DNA from: Pseudomonas koreensis
Lineage (GTDB): Bacteria > Pseudomonadota > Gammaproteobacteria > Pseudomonadales > Pseudomonadaceae
Reading direction: 5' to 3'
DNA: 64,000 bases
NCBI RefSeq assembly: GCF_025447595.1
Contig: NZ_JAOEJU010000008.1
Coordinates: 62,001-126,000, forward strand
Below the pieces are notes generated by a model, which was not told where the DNA came from, ran no database searches, and worked only from the letters and a program-made list of their open reading frames with translations. Every line of letters begins with the position of its first letter. Positions within the stretch are counted from its first letter, which is position 1. This document shows positions 47,313-56,000 of the stretch, one piece after another. The position numbers and the translations under genes were made by a program.

Positions 47313-48410
47313 TCAAAGGCCGGACTTCAACCGACTGAACGCCCGGATCAATGCCCGGTTGAAGGCTTTGCCATTGTCGTTCTTGCTATATAGCGAAGCC
47401 CTCACCGCCTCCGGCGGATAGGTCCCAGGATCATTGCGGATCGCCGGGTCTATCAAGCCATCCGCTGCCGTGATCGCGTTGGCGTAGTGAATGGTGTCGG
47501 TGATCGGTGCGATCACCTCGGGCGTCATCAGGTAATCCATCAGTGCCAGCCCGGCCTCGGGGTGCGGTGCATCCTTGGGAATGACCATGGCATCGAACCA
47601 GATCAACGTGCCCTCCTTCGGAATCCGGTAATTCAACTTGAACGGCTTGTGAGCCGCTTCGGCCTGACCCGCCGCGATGGCGACGTTGCCGTTCCACGAC
47701 ATCGCCACGCAGGTATTGCCGTTGGCCAGATCGCTGATGTTCAGATCATTGTCGAAATAGCGGATATACGGGCGGATCTTCGCCAGTTGCTGCTCGGCAA
47801 GTTTCAGGTCATCCAGGCTCTGGCGGTTGATATCCAGGCCCAGGTACTTCATGACCGCGGCGAACACTTCGTTCGGATCGTTAAGCAGACTCACCCCGCA
47901 ATCGGCGAATTTCGACACCACCGCCGGATCGAACAGCATCGCCCAGCTATCCCGTGGCGCGTCCGGCAGGCGTTGCTTCACGGCCTCTTCCTGATAGCCG
48001 ACACCGGTGGTGCCCCACGCGTAGATCCCGGCGTAACGATTACCCGGATCGAACACCGCCATGTGCTGACGGAACTCGTCACCGACCCCGGCAAAGTGCG
48101 GGAGCTGCTGCTTGTTCAGGGTCTGGATCGCGCCGCTCTCGATGGCCCGCGACAGGTGCTGGCCGGCGGTCAGCACCAGGTCGTAGCCGCTGCGGCCGGT
48201 GAGCAGTTTGGTCTCGACGGTTTCCAGCGAATCGAAGTGATCGGCGACCACCCGAATCCCGGTTTTCGCCTCGAAATTCTTCAGGGTATCCGGGGCCAGG
48301 TACTCGCCCCAGATGTACAGATTGACCACCGGTTTCGCCGTTTCGGCAGCCTGCACACACAGGGGTGCAAGCACCAGCAATAACGCTTTACTCAGTTTGT
48401 GCAGGCCCAT
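47313..48410 (-). CDS. Periplasmic polyamine-binding protein (PotF/PotD-like)
   Basis: 365 residues with signal peptide MGLHKLSKALLLVLAPLCVQ (cleavage near QAAE). YIWGEYLAPDTLKNFEAKTG and WGTTGVGYQ are typical of spermidine/putrescine-binding proteins, as is the C-terminal DYLMTPEVIAPITDTIHYAN. No ABC ATPase or permease is adjacent, so it may serve an importer elsewhere or act as a sensor partner. It starts two bases after the agmatine deiminase stop, so the two are co-transcribed. Confidence 0.9.
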   Translation of the reverse strand: MGLHKLSKALLLVLAPLCVQAAETAKPVVNLYIWGEYLAPDTLKNFEAKTGIRVVADHFDSLETVETKLLTGRSGYDLVLTAGQHLSRAIESGAIQTLNKQQLPHFAGVGDEFRQHMAVFDPGNRYAGIYAWGTTGVGYQEEAVKQRLPDAPRDSWAMLFDPAVVSKFADCGVSLLNDPNEVFAAVMKYLGLDINRQSLDDLKLAEQQLAKIRPYIRYFDNDLNISDLANGNTCVAMSWNGNVAIAAGQAEAAHKPFKLNYRIPKEGTLIWFDAMVIPKDAPHPEAGLALMDYLMTPEVIAPITDTIHYANAITAADGLIDPAIRNDPGTYPPEAVRASLYSKNDNGKAFNRALIRAFSRLKSGL

Positions 48411-48412
48411 GG

Positions 48413-49528
48413 TCAGGCTCCTTTTTTCTGGCCGGCGTATTGCGGCATGGTGATGCACGCGACGTTGCCGCCACCGAGCAGGATTTCCCGGGAGTTTTCG
48501 ATGCCGACGATCTTGTGCTGCGGGAACAGTTCGGCGAGGGTCGCCAGCGCCACTTGATCGTTACGATCACCGAACAGTGGCACCACGATCGAACTGTTGC
48601 CGGCGTAGTAGTTGATGTACGACGCACAGATTTTGGTGCCGGCCTGGCGGGTGTGAGTACTGTCCTGCTGATCAAGGCCTTCGGCTTCTTCGGCGGTCCA
48701 TTCCAGTACGTCCGGTTGCGGCAACTTGTGCACGATCAGTTCGCGACCACGGCTGTCGCGGGTGCTGCGCAGGATGTCGTAGGCCTCCTGGTAGATTTCC
48801 CACTGCGGATCGTCACGGTTGTCGGTCCATTGCAACACCACTTCGCCGGGGCGCACGAAGCACGCGAGATCGTCGACATGGCCGTCGGTTTCGTCGAACT
48901 TGCAACCACGTGGCAGCCAGATCACTTGCTCGGCACCGAGGTAATCGGTCAGCCGGCGGGTGACTTCATCCTTGCCCAGGTGCTGGTTGCGATTGCGGTT
49001 GAGCAGGCATTGCTCAGTGGTGAGGATGCTGCCCTGGCCGTCGCTCTGGATGCCGCCGAGTTCGGCAATCAATGGCGCGCGATAGCGGTCGAAGCGTTCG
49101 ATTTCGAGGATCTTGCTGGCGATCTGGTCGTCTTTGTCCCACGGGTAGTAGAGCCCGCCGTTGAGGCCGCCGTAGGCGTTGAATTCGAAGTCGACGCCAC
49201 GCACTTCACCGCTCTGGTCGTTGACCACAAAGCACGGGCCGCTGTCGCGAAACCAGGTGTCGTTACAGGTCATCTCCACCACGCGCACTTGCGGCGGCAA
49301 CTGGCGGCGGGCTGTGGCGAACTGGGAGGCCGAAGCGCAGACCGTCACCGGTTCGCTCCGGGAAATCGCGGTGACGATCTGCACCCAGACTTTCTGCGCA
49401 GGTTTGGCGCCGTTGCGCCAGACGTCGGTGCGCTCCGGCCAGCCAAGCCAGCAACCGGACTTGGCTTCGAATTCGCCGGGCAGACGGAAGCCGTCCTGTT
49501 TCGGGGTGGTGTCGAGCAAACGTGCCAT
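48413..49528 (-). CDS. aguA: Agmatine deiminase
   Basis: 371 residues starting MARLLDTTPKQDGFRLPGEF after GAGG and seven bases. It converts agmatine to N-carbamoylputrescine, in arginine-to-putrescine catabolism. The guanidino-modifying fold is shown by DTWFRDSGPCFVV, ETDGHVDDLACFV and the C-terminal catalytic Cys in GGGNVACITMPQYAG. The usual partner aguB (N-carbamoylputrescine amidase) is not in the window. It is 100 bases downstream of a LysR regulator and directly before the polyamine-binding protein. Confidence 0.94.
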   Translation of the reverse strand: MARLLDTTPKQDGFRLPGEFEAKSGCWLGWPERTDVWRNGAKPAQKVWVQIVTAISRSEPVTVCASASQFATARRQLPPQVRVVEMTCNDTWFRDSGPCFVVNDQSGEVRGVDFEFNAYGGLNGGLYYPWDKDDQIASKILEIERFDRYRAPLIAELGGIQSDGQGSILTTEQCLLNRNRNQHLGKDEVTRRLTDYLGAEQVIWLPRGCKFDETDGHVDDLACFVRPGEVVLQWTDNRDDPQWEIYQEAYDILRSTRDSRGRELIVHKLPQPDVLEWTAEEAEGLDQQDSTHTRQAGTKICASYINYYAGNSSIVVPLFGDRNDQVALATLAELFPQHKIVGIENSREILLGGGNVACITMPQYAGQKKGA

Positions 49529-49627
49529 GGTCAAACCTCGTCATCGGGATGGGAATGACCTCAGGCTACGGTCGCGGGCGGTCGGCTCGCCAACGATGAT
49601 TATTTCGGAACAGTTGAATTCAACTCA

Positions 49628-50512
49628 TCAATCCGCGAGTTGATCGTTGAACCATTCCAGCATCTGCGCCACCGCCGGACGCTCCAGCCGCACCCGCTCG
49701 CAGACCAGCGCATATTGACCGAGGGCGGTCATGCTGGAGGTGAACGGTCGTACCAGACGCCCGTTCTGCAAGTCCTCCTGCGCGGTGAGGTTGTCGCCCA
49801 TTGCCACGCCCTGCCCTTGCGCCGCCGCTTCCAGCGCCAGGCCGGCGTGGGCGAAATACAACTGGCGCTCCGGGCGCAGGTCGCCGGCATGGCTGGTGAG
49901 CCACGCGGTCCAGGTCTTGCCGTCCTGATCGTCGTGCAGCAGACAATGGCGGGCCAGGTCCTTGGGGGTTTTCAGAGTGCCCTGGTTGAACAGGCCGGGG
50001 CTGCACACCGGGAAAAACTGCAACGCCGGCAACGGGCGGACGAAATACGCGCTGCTGTCCACCGGACCGGTGCCGTAGGTGATCGCCAGGTCGATGTCTT
50101 CGCCGGGCGCGGTGGCGTCGATTGGTTGTTCGTAAAGGTGCAAGGTGATGTGCGGATAACGCGCGTAGAAATCGGTGAGACGGTTCATCAGCCACTTCTG
50201 CGCCAGCTCCGCCGTGACCGCCAGTCGCAACACCGCGAGCGAGGACGGATCGCGCAACTCGTCGCAGGCATCACCGATCAGTTCGAAGGCCTGTTGCAGG
50301 CTCTGCATCAGTCGCCCGGCGGCGATGGTCGGGCGAATCTGCCGGCCCTCGCGGATGAACAGCGACACGCCCAGTTGCTCTTCGAGCTGGCGGATCTGAT
50401 GGCTGACGGCGCTGTCGGTGACGCACAGCTCGGCGGCGGCCCGACCGAAATGCGCGTGGCGGGCGGCGCATTCGAAGGTTCGCAGGGCGGCCAGGGAAGG
50501 TAGTCGGCGCAT
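49628..50512 (-). CDS. LysR family regulator, GcvA-like
   Basis: 294 residues starting MRRLPSLAALRTFECAARHA, with HTH segment VTDSAVSHQIRQLEEQLGVS and LFIREGRQIRPT, typical of the GcvA-type subgroup. The effector domain contains QGQGVAMGDNL. It is immediately upstream of aguA on the same strand with a 100-base gap, so it may control the agmatine genes. This arrangement differs from the TetR-type aguR of P. aeruginosa. Confidence 0.9.
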   Translation of the reverse strand: MRRLPSLAALRTFECAARHAHFGRAAAELCVTDSAVSHQIRQLEEQLGVSLFIREGRQIRPTIAAGRLMQSLQQAFELIGDACDELRDPSSLAVLRLAVTAELAQKWLMNRLTDFYARYPHITLHLYEQPIDATAPGEDIDLAITYGTGPVDSSAYFVRPLPALQFFPVCSPGLFNQGTLKTPKDLARHCLLHDDQDGKTWTAWLTSHAGDLRPERQLYFAHAGLALEAAAQGQGVAMGDNLTAQEDLQNGRLVRPFTSSMTALGQYALVCERVRLERPAVAQMLEWFNDQLAD

Positions 50513-50587
50513 GGGTTTGGGTCCCGATTTTTTGCGGACATGCTGACCTTCGAATTCGTGAGCGTCCAGTTGTACCGCGTAATTGCT

Positions 50588-50681
50588 CATCGCGAGCAAG
50601 CTCGCTCCCACAGGGTTATTCGGAGTTTGAAAGATTGAGGGCACACCGCAAAACCTGTGGGAGCGAGCTTGCTCGCGATAG
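50588..50681. repeat. REP pair (inverted)
   Basis: CATCGCGAGCAAGCTCGCTC and the inverse GAGCGAGCTTGCTCGCGATA, about 50 bases apart, in the gap between the divergent LysR and GFA genes. It is unusual in lying in a promoter region rather than downstream of genes. Confidence 0.9.
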
Positions 50682-50751
50682 CGGCGGCACAGGCGCAACA
50701 TCTTTTCTAGGCTGAACTGCATCGACAAAAAAGCCCAACCGGAGGCCACTC

Positions 50752-51273
50752 ATGCACCTCGAAGGCTCCTGCCACTGCGGCGCGGTTTCGTTCACCCTGG
50801 ACAGCGCCCACCCCTACCCTTATCAGCGCTGCTACTGCTCGATCTGCCGCAAGACCCAGGGCGGTGGCGGCTATGCGATCAACCTCGGCGGCGACGCAGC
50901 CAGCCTCAAGGTGCGCGGTCGCAAACACATCACGATCTACCACGCGAAAATGAAAGACGAAGGCGATGCACGCGCCCACCGCAGCACCGCCGAGCGGCAC
51001 TTCTGCTCGCTGTGCGGCAGCGGTCTGTGGCTGTTCAGCCCGGAGTGGCCGGAGCTGGTCCATCCGTTCGCTTCGGCCATCGACACGCCGTTGCCGGTGC
51101 CACCGGAACACACCCATCTGATGCTCGGCTCCAAGGCACCGTGGGTCGAAGTGCAAGCGAGCGCCAAGGACCTGCAGTTCGAGGTCTACCCCGAAGAATC
51201 CATCGCCCAGTGGCATGAACGCCTTCACTTGCAACGCACGGATAGCCCCCTGTCGAATCCGGCAAAAGACTGA
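50752..51273 (+). CDS. GFA family protein (CENP-V/GFA zinc fold)
   Basis: 173 residues starting MHLEGSCHCGAVSFTLDSAH. Zinc ligands: CHCGAVSF, CYCSICRKTQGGG and HFCSLCGSGLW. Longer than the GFA protein at 33.5 kb and only distantly similar. Function unknown. A GGAGG stands ten bases before the ATG. chrA follows 22 bases downstream. Confidence 0.87.
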   Translation: MHLEGSCHCGAVSFTLDSAHPYPYQRCYCSICRKTQGGGGYAINLGGDAASLKVRGRKHITIYHAKMKDEGDARAHRSTAERHFCSLCGSGLWLFSPEWPELVHPFASAIDTPLPVPPEHTHLMLGSKAPWVEVQASAKDLQFEVYPEESIAQWHERLHLQRTDSPLSNPAKD

Positions 51274-51295
51274 TTAGATAGCGGCTCCCACCGAT

Positions 51296-52660
51296 TTGAA
51301 CGTGGAACGCCCCTTGAGCAGGACACCCCAACAGGATTTGCCCCGACCGGACTCCGTCAACCTGCGCCAGGCCTGGCGTTTCTGGCTCAAACTCGGTTGC
51401 ATCGGCTTCGGCGGTCCGGCCGGGCAGATTGCGATCATGCATCAGGAACTGGTCGAGCGGCGGCGCTGGATTTCCGAGCGGCGCTTCCTGCATGCACTGA
51501 ACTACTGCATGTTGCTGCCCGGCCCGGAAGCCCAGCAACTGGCGACCTACATCGGCTGGCTGCTGCACCAGACCCGTGGCGGCGTGCTGGCTGGCGCACT
51601 GTTTGTGTTGCCGTCTCTGCTGATCCTGATCGCGCTGTCGTGGGTGTATATCGCGTTCGGTAACGTACCGGTGGTGGCCGGGGTGTTTTACGGGATCAAA
51701 CCGGCGGTCACCGCGATTGTTCTGCACGCAGCCCATCGAATCGGCTCGCGAGCGTTGAAGAACAGCTGGTTATGGGCGATTGCCGGGGCAGCGTTCGTGG
51801 CGATTTTCGCCTTCAACGTGCCGTTCCCGCTGATCGTGCTAGGCGCGGCATTGATCGGCTATTTTGGCGGACGCTGGGCACCGCAACGCTTCAGCAACGG
51901 CGGCCATCGCGGCAGCGAAAAATCCTTCGGCCCGGCGTTGATCGATGACGACACACCGCCGCCCGAGCATGCGCGGTTCAGCCTGCCGAGGCTGTTGCGC
52001 CTGGCACTGATCGGCGCGTTGCTGTGGTGCCTGCCGATGGCGTTGCTGACGGCGCTGTTCGGCTGGGGTGGCACCTTCACGCAAATGGGCTGGTTCTTCA
52101 CCAAAGCGGCGCTGTTGACGTTCGGCGGCGCTTACGCCGTGCTGCCCTACGTGTATCAAGGCGCGGTCGGGCACTACAGCTGGCTGACGCCGACGCAGAT
52201 GATCGACGGTCTGGCGTTGGGTGAAACCACGCCGGGGCCGCTGATCATGGTGGTGGCGTTTGTCGGTTTTGTCGGGGCTTACGTGCAACCGACGTTTGGT
52301 CCGGACCATGCGTTTGCCGCCGGTGCGCTGGCCGCGACGCTGGTGACCTGGTTTACCTTCCTGCCTTCTTTCCTGTTCATTCTCGCGGGCGGGCCGTTGG
52401 TGGAGTCGACTCATAACGAGCTGAAATTCACTGCGCCACTGACCGCGATCACGGCAGCGGTGGTCGGGGTGATCCTGAATCTGGTGTGTTTCTTTGCTTA
52501 CCACGTGTTCTGGCCCAACGGTTTTATCGGTCAGCCCGATATTTTCTCGATCGTGCTGGCCCTCATGGCCACCCTCGCCCTGTTCTTTTTCAAGCGCGGC
52601 GTGATCGAGGTGTTGATCGTTTGCGCCCTCGTCGGGCTGGGCTTTCATCTGTTGAGCTGA
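51296..52660 (+). CDS. chrA: Chromate transporter ChrA (two CHR domains)
   Basis: 454 residues, the long-chain form with two CHR domains fused in tandem. The first has [20 protein letters not shown] and [20 protein letters not shown]; the second has [18 protein letters not shown] and [20 protein letters not shown]. About ten membrane segments. It expels chromate from the cytoplasm. The TTG start at 51296 has no strong ribosome site; GTG 51302 and a TTG at 51314 are alternatives. It may share a transcript with the GFA gene. Confidence 0.9.
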   Translation: MNVERPLSRTPQQDLPRPDSVNLRQAWRFWLKLGCIGFGGPAGQIAIMHQELVERRRWISERRFLHALNYCMLLPGPEAQQLATYIGWLLHQTRGGVLAGALFVLPSLLILIALSWVYIAFGNVPVVAGVFYGIKPAVTAIVLHAAHRIGSRALKNSWLWAIAGAAFVAIFAFNVPFPLIVLGAALIGYFGGRWAPQRFSNGGHRGSEKSFGPALIDDDTPPPEHARFSLPRLLRLALIGALLWCLPMALLTALFGWGGTFTQMGWFFTKAALLTFGGAYAVLPYVYQGAVGHYSWLTPTQMIDGLALGETTPGPLIMVVAFVGFVGAYVQPTFGPDHAFAAGALAATLVTWFTFLPSFLFILAGGPLVESTHNELKFTAPLTAITAAVVGVILNLVCFFAYHVFWPNGFIGQPDIFSIVLALMATLALFFFKRGVIEVLIVCALVGLGFHLLS

Positions 52661-52789
52661 AGCGGGGACGCGCAACATGCTGCGGAATCAGGCGTTTACT
52701 TGGCCGGGGATTCCCCCTTACTATCCAGCCACACCGGCATGGCGGGACGCTCCCGTCGCCGACGTTTTCCGCCAACGGAAACACGCGTC

Positions 52790-52867
52790 ATGAGCACGTC
52801 ACTACAACAATCAGAATCGTTGAACGTCTCTGCACTGTGCGCCCTCCTTCACAGGGGCCGCGCATGA
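52790..52867 (+). CDS. Upstream small ORF 1 (25 residues)
   Basis: MSTSLQQSESLNVSALCALL and five more residues, ending in the TGA that overlaps the next ATG (ATGA). It is in the 420-base gap before the glutamine-synthetase-like gene, on the same strand. The upstream sequence GGAAACACGCGTC gives a possible GGAA site, and a small hairpin TTTCCG-CCAA-CGGAAA sits before the start. No homology is recognised. Whether it is translated is unknown; overlap and position suggest a leader. Confidence 0.35.
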   Translation: MSTSLQQSESLNVSALCALLHRGRA

Positions 52868-52953
52868 ATCGCATCGTCAATCTCCCCATGGCCCTGAGCC
52901 GCTCCAAGCTGCGTCACTCCGCACGCCCGCCGGATATCTGCCTGCCCGTCTGA
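52864..52953 (+). CDS. Upstream small ORF 2 (29 residues)
   Basis: MNRIVNLPMALSRSKLRHSA then RPPDICLPV. It overlaps small ORF 1 by ATGA, and AGGGG stands six bases before its ATG, a good ribosome site. It ends about 130 bases before the gamma-glutamylpolyamine synthetase ATG. The tandem overlap resembles translational-coupling leaders. The rest of the 52661-53082 gap shows no other gene. Confidence 0.4.
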   Translation: MNRIVNLPMALSRSKLRHSARPPDICLPV

Positions 52954-53082
52954 TCGCGCCGGTAAAAATCGCGACAGTCCCCCTCTTTTTTCGATATCCC
53001 TGCCAGGACGCCCGCGCCTTTTGCCGAGCTGCGTCCGGCCCGAATCTGCGCGCCTGTGCGGCGCCATCGTGAGTGATTGATT

Positions 53083-54447
53083 ATGAAATTCGCAGCCATT
53101 GAAGACGCCCGTAACTTTCTCGAGCAGAACCCCGACATCGACATGATCGAGCTGTTCATCCTCGACGCCAACGGCGTGCCGCGCGGCAAGTTGTTGCACC
53201 GCGAAGAGCTGCTCGCCGTGTACGAAAGCGGCCGCCCGCTGCCAAGCACCATCCTCGGCCTGACCGTGCATGGCGAAGACGTGGAAAACTCCGGTCTGGT
53301 GTGGGACGTCGGCGATATCGACTGCCGCGCCTACCCGCTGGAAGGCAGTCTGGTGCGCCTGCCGTGGCGGCAGATTCCGACTGCTGCGGTGCAGGTCAGC
53401 ATGCACCCGGAACAAGGCATGCCGGCGAGCATCGCCGACCCGCGTCATCTGTTGATCAAGGTCATCGACCGCTTGAAAGCCGAGGGTTACCACCCGGTGA
53501 TGGCCTGCGAGTTGGAGTTCTATCTGCTCGACGCCAAGCGCGATCACAACGGTCGCCCGCAACCGGCGCTGGATGCCGACGGCGGTCGACCGAGGCACAC
53601 GCAGGTCTACGGTTTGCGTGAGCTGGAGCAGATCGAACCGTTCCTCGCCGACCTCTACAGCGCCTGCAAACTGCACGGCATTCCGGCGCGCACGGCGATC
53701 TCGGAATACGCGCCGGGCCAGGTGGAAATCACCCTCGAACACGGCGATGCGCTGGAGGCGATGGACCAGGCCGTACGCTATAAACGACTGGTCAAAGCCG
53801 TGGCGCACAAGCACGGGATGCAGGCGACCTTCATGGCCAAGCCGTTCGATCACCTGGCCGGCACCGGCATGCACATGCACGTCAGCCTCGCCGATGCCGA
53901 GGGGCGCAATCTGTTTGCCTCCGAAGATCCTGCCGGCACCCCGCTGCTGCGCACGGCGATTGGCGGGATGCTTGCGTCGTTGCTCGATTCGCTGCTGCTG
54001 TTCTGCCCGAACGCCAACTCCTACCGTCGTTTCCAGGCCAACAGCTACGCGCCACTGGCGCCGACCTGGGGCGTCGACAACCGTACCGTCAGCCTGCGCG
54101 TACCCGGCGGCCCAGCCAGCACCCGGCACATCGAACACCGCATCTGCGGCGCCGATGCCAACCCGTATCTGGCAGCTGCAGCGATCCTGGCAGGCATTCA
54201 TCGCGGGATAAAAGAGGACATCGATCCGGGCGAGCCGGTGGAAGGCAACGGTTACGCGCAGGCGAAGGAATTGCTGCCGACCGACTGGCTGACTTCGCTC
54301 ACGGCGCTGGAAAATTCGGTGTGGGCGCGGGATGCGCTGGGGCAGGAATTCCTCGGCGTGTATCTGGCAGTGAAACGTGCGGAATACCGGCAGTTCATGG
54401 CTGAAGTGGGCGAGCAGGACTGGCGCTGGTACTTGACCGAAGCCTGA
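53083..54447 (+). CDS. Gamma-glutamylpolyamine synthetase (glutamine synthetase family)
   Basis: 454 residues. It begins MKFAAIEDARNFLEQNPDID, with glutamine-synthetase landmarks: CELEFYLLD (metal Glu), YAPGQVEITL, FMAKPFDHLAGTGMHMHVSL and NRTVSLRVPGGPASTRHIEHR. Followed by a FAD oxidase, this pairing matches the PuuA/PauA-PuuB/PauB pathway, in which putrescine or cadaverine is joined to glutamate and then oxidised. Ordinary glutamine synthesis (GlnA) is unlikely given length and context. Preceded by two small overlapping ORFs. Confidence 0.9.
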   Translation: MKFAAIEDARNFLEQNPDIDMIELFILDANGVPRGKLLHREELLAVYESGRPLPSTILGLTVHGEDVENSGLVWDVGDIDCRAYPLEGSLVRLPWRQIPTAAVQVSMHPEQGMPASIADPRHLLIKVIDRLKAEGYHPVMACELEFYLLDAKRDHNGRPQPALDADGGRPRHTQVYGLRELEQIEPFLADLYSACKLHGIPARTAISEYAPGQVEITLEHGDALEAMDQAVRYKRLVKAVAHKHGMQATFMAKPFDHLAGTGMHMHVSLADAEGRNLFASEDPAGTPLLRTAIGGMLASLLDSLLLFCPNANSYRRFQANSYAPLAPTWGVDNRTVSLRVPGGPASTRHIEHRICGADANPYLAAAAILAGIHRGIKEDIDPGEPVEGNGYAQAKELLPTDWLTSLTALENSVWARDALGQEFLGVYLAVKRAEYRQFMAEVGEQDWRWYLTEA

Positions 54448-54462
54448 TCCTTCACAACTCCC

Positions 54463-54559
54463 CCCTGTGGGAGCGGGCTTGCCCGCGAAGGCGTCGTCAC
54501 ATTCAACACTTCAGGTGACTGACACATCGCTTTCGCGAGCAAGCTCGCTCCCACAGGGT
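54463..54559. repeat. REP pair (inverted, divergent variants)
   Basis: CCTGTGGGAGCGGGCTTGCCCGCG and, about 45 bases on, TTCGCGAGCAAGCTCGCTCC. The two units differ in the loop (GCGGGCTTGCCCGC against GCGAGCAAGCTCGC), so they are members of two REP subtypes. It lies between the synthetase and its oxidase, where read-through could be modulated. Confidence 0.88.
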
Positions 54560-54591
54560 CCGTGCACCGACTCCCGAATCTGGACACTGAA

Positions 54592-55875
54592 ATGACTCAA
54601 CGCACCAATTCCTACTACACCGCGACCCTCAACCGCGACACCGACTACCCGACGCTGCAAGGCAGGCACAAGGTCGATGTGGTGATCATCGGCGGCGGTT
54701 TCACCGGCGTCGCCACGGCCGTCGAGTTGGCCGAGAAAGGCCTGAAAGTGGCCATCGTCGAAAGCCACAAGATCGGCTGGGGCGCCACCGGTCGCAATGG
54801 CGGCCAGGTCACCGGCAGCCTGTCCGGCGACGGTGCGATGCGCAAACAGATGCGCAACACATTGGGCGATGAGGTCGATGATTTCATCTGGCACCTGCGC
54901 TGGCGCGGCCACGAAATCATCAAGCAACGGGTCGAGAAGTACGCGATCGATTGCGATCTCAAGCACGGCCATTTGCATGCAGCTTACAAGCCGAGCCACA
55001 TGGCCGGTTTGCGCAGCGACTACGATGAAGCCGTACGTCGCGGCATGGGTGATGAAGTCAGCCTGCTCGACCGCAGCCAGGTGCGCGATCTGCTGCAAAG
55101 CGAGCTCTATCACGGCGCAATCAAGAACACCCGCAACATGCACCTGCACCCGCTCAACCTGTGCATCGGCGAGGCTCGGGCAGCGGAAAGCCTCGGCGCG
55201 CTGATCTTCGAAAACAGTGAAGTGCTGGAGATCATTCACGGCGACAACCCGGGTGTGCGCACCGCCCACGGCCAGATCGACGCCAATCAGGTGCTGCTGG
55301 CCGGCGACGTCTACCACAAGCTCGAACCGGGCCAGCTCAAGGGCAAGATCTTCCCGGCCATGGGCGGCATCGTCACCACCGAACCACTGGGGGATCTGGC
55401 CCGGCAGATCAACCCTGAAGACCTCGCCGTTTACGACTGCCGCTTCGTCCTCGATTACTACCGCCTCACCGCCGACGGTCGCCTGCTGTTCGGCGGCGGC
55501 GCCAACTACAGCGGCAAAGACTCACGGGACATCGCGGGCGAACTGCGCCCGTGCATCGAACAGACTTTCCCGGCACTCAAAGGGGTGAAGATCGATTATC
55601 AGTGGAGCTGCGCGATGGGCATCGTGATCAACCGCATCCCGCAACTGGGCAAGCTCTCGGACAACGTCTGGTATTGCCAGGGCTATTCCGGCCACGGCAT
55701 CGCCACGACGCACATCATGGGCGAAATCATGAGCCGGGCGATCACCGGGCAACTGGAGCAGTTCGACACGTTTGCCGCGTGCTCGCACATTCGCGTGCCG
55801 ATGGGGGATCTGCTGGGGAATCCGATGCTGGCGGCGGGCATGTGGTACTACCAAATGCTCGAAAAACTGCGCTGA
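54592..55875 (+). CDS. FAD-dependent gamma-glutamylpolyamine oxidase (PuuB/PauB-like)
   Basis: 427 residues. The FAD-binding Rossmann motif is DVVIIGGGFTGVATAVELAE (about 23-42), with GWGATGRNGGQVTGS just after, and the C-terminal YSGHGIATTHIMGE is the DAO-family FAD loop. It oxidises gamma-glutamylputrescine or related compounds, giving an aldehyde. Downstream partner of the synthetase. Start ATG 54592 is the family start (MTQRTNSYYT). Confidence 0.92.
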   Translation: MTQRTNSYYTATLNRDTDYPTLQGRHKVDVVIIGGGFTGVATAVELAEKGLKVAIVESHKIGWGATGRNGGQVTGSLSGDGAMRKQMRNTLGDEVDDFIWHLRWRGHEIIKQRVEKYAIDCDLKHGHLHAAYKPSHMAGLRSDYDEAVRRGMGDEVSLLDRSQVRDLLQSELYHGAIKNTRNMHLHPLNLCIGEARAAESLGALIFENSEVLEIIHGDNPGVRTAHGQIDANQVLLAGDVYHKLEPGQLKGKIFPAMGGIVTTEPLGDLARQINPEDLAVYDCRFVLDYYRLTADGRLLFGGGANYSGKDSRDIAGELRPCIEQTFPALKGVKIDYQWSCAMGIVINRIPQLGKLSDNVWYCQGYSGHGIATTHIMGEIMSRAITGQLEQFDTFAACSHIRVPMGDLLGNPMLAAGMWYYQMLEKLR

Positions 55876-55885
55876 TCGAGCGGGC

Positions 55886-55980
55886 CCATCGCGAGCAAGC
55901 TCGCTCCCACAAAGTCCGAGGCGTACTCAAAACAGGTACCCCCCAAACCCTGTGGGAGCGAGCTTGCTCGCGAAAAGGCC
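55886..55980. repeat. REP pair (inverted)
   Basis: CATCGCGAGCAAGCTCGCTC and the inverse GAGCGAGCTTGCTCGCGAAA, about 45 bases apart, between the convergent oxidase and DeoR genes. Confidence 0.92.
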
Positions 55981-56000
55981 TTTAAACTCACCACAAAACC

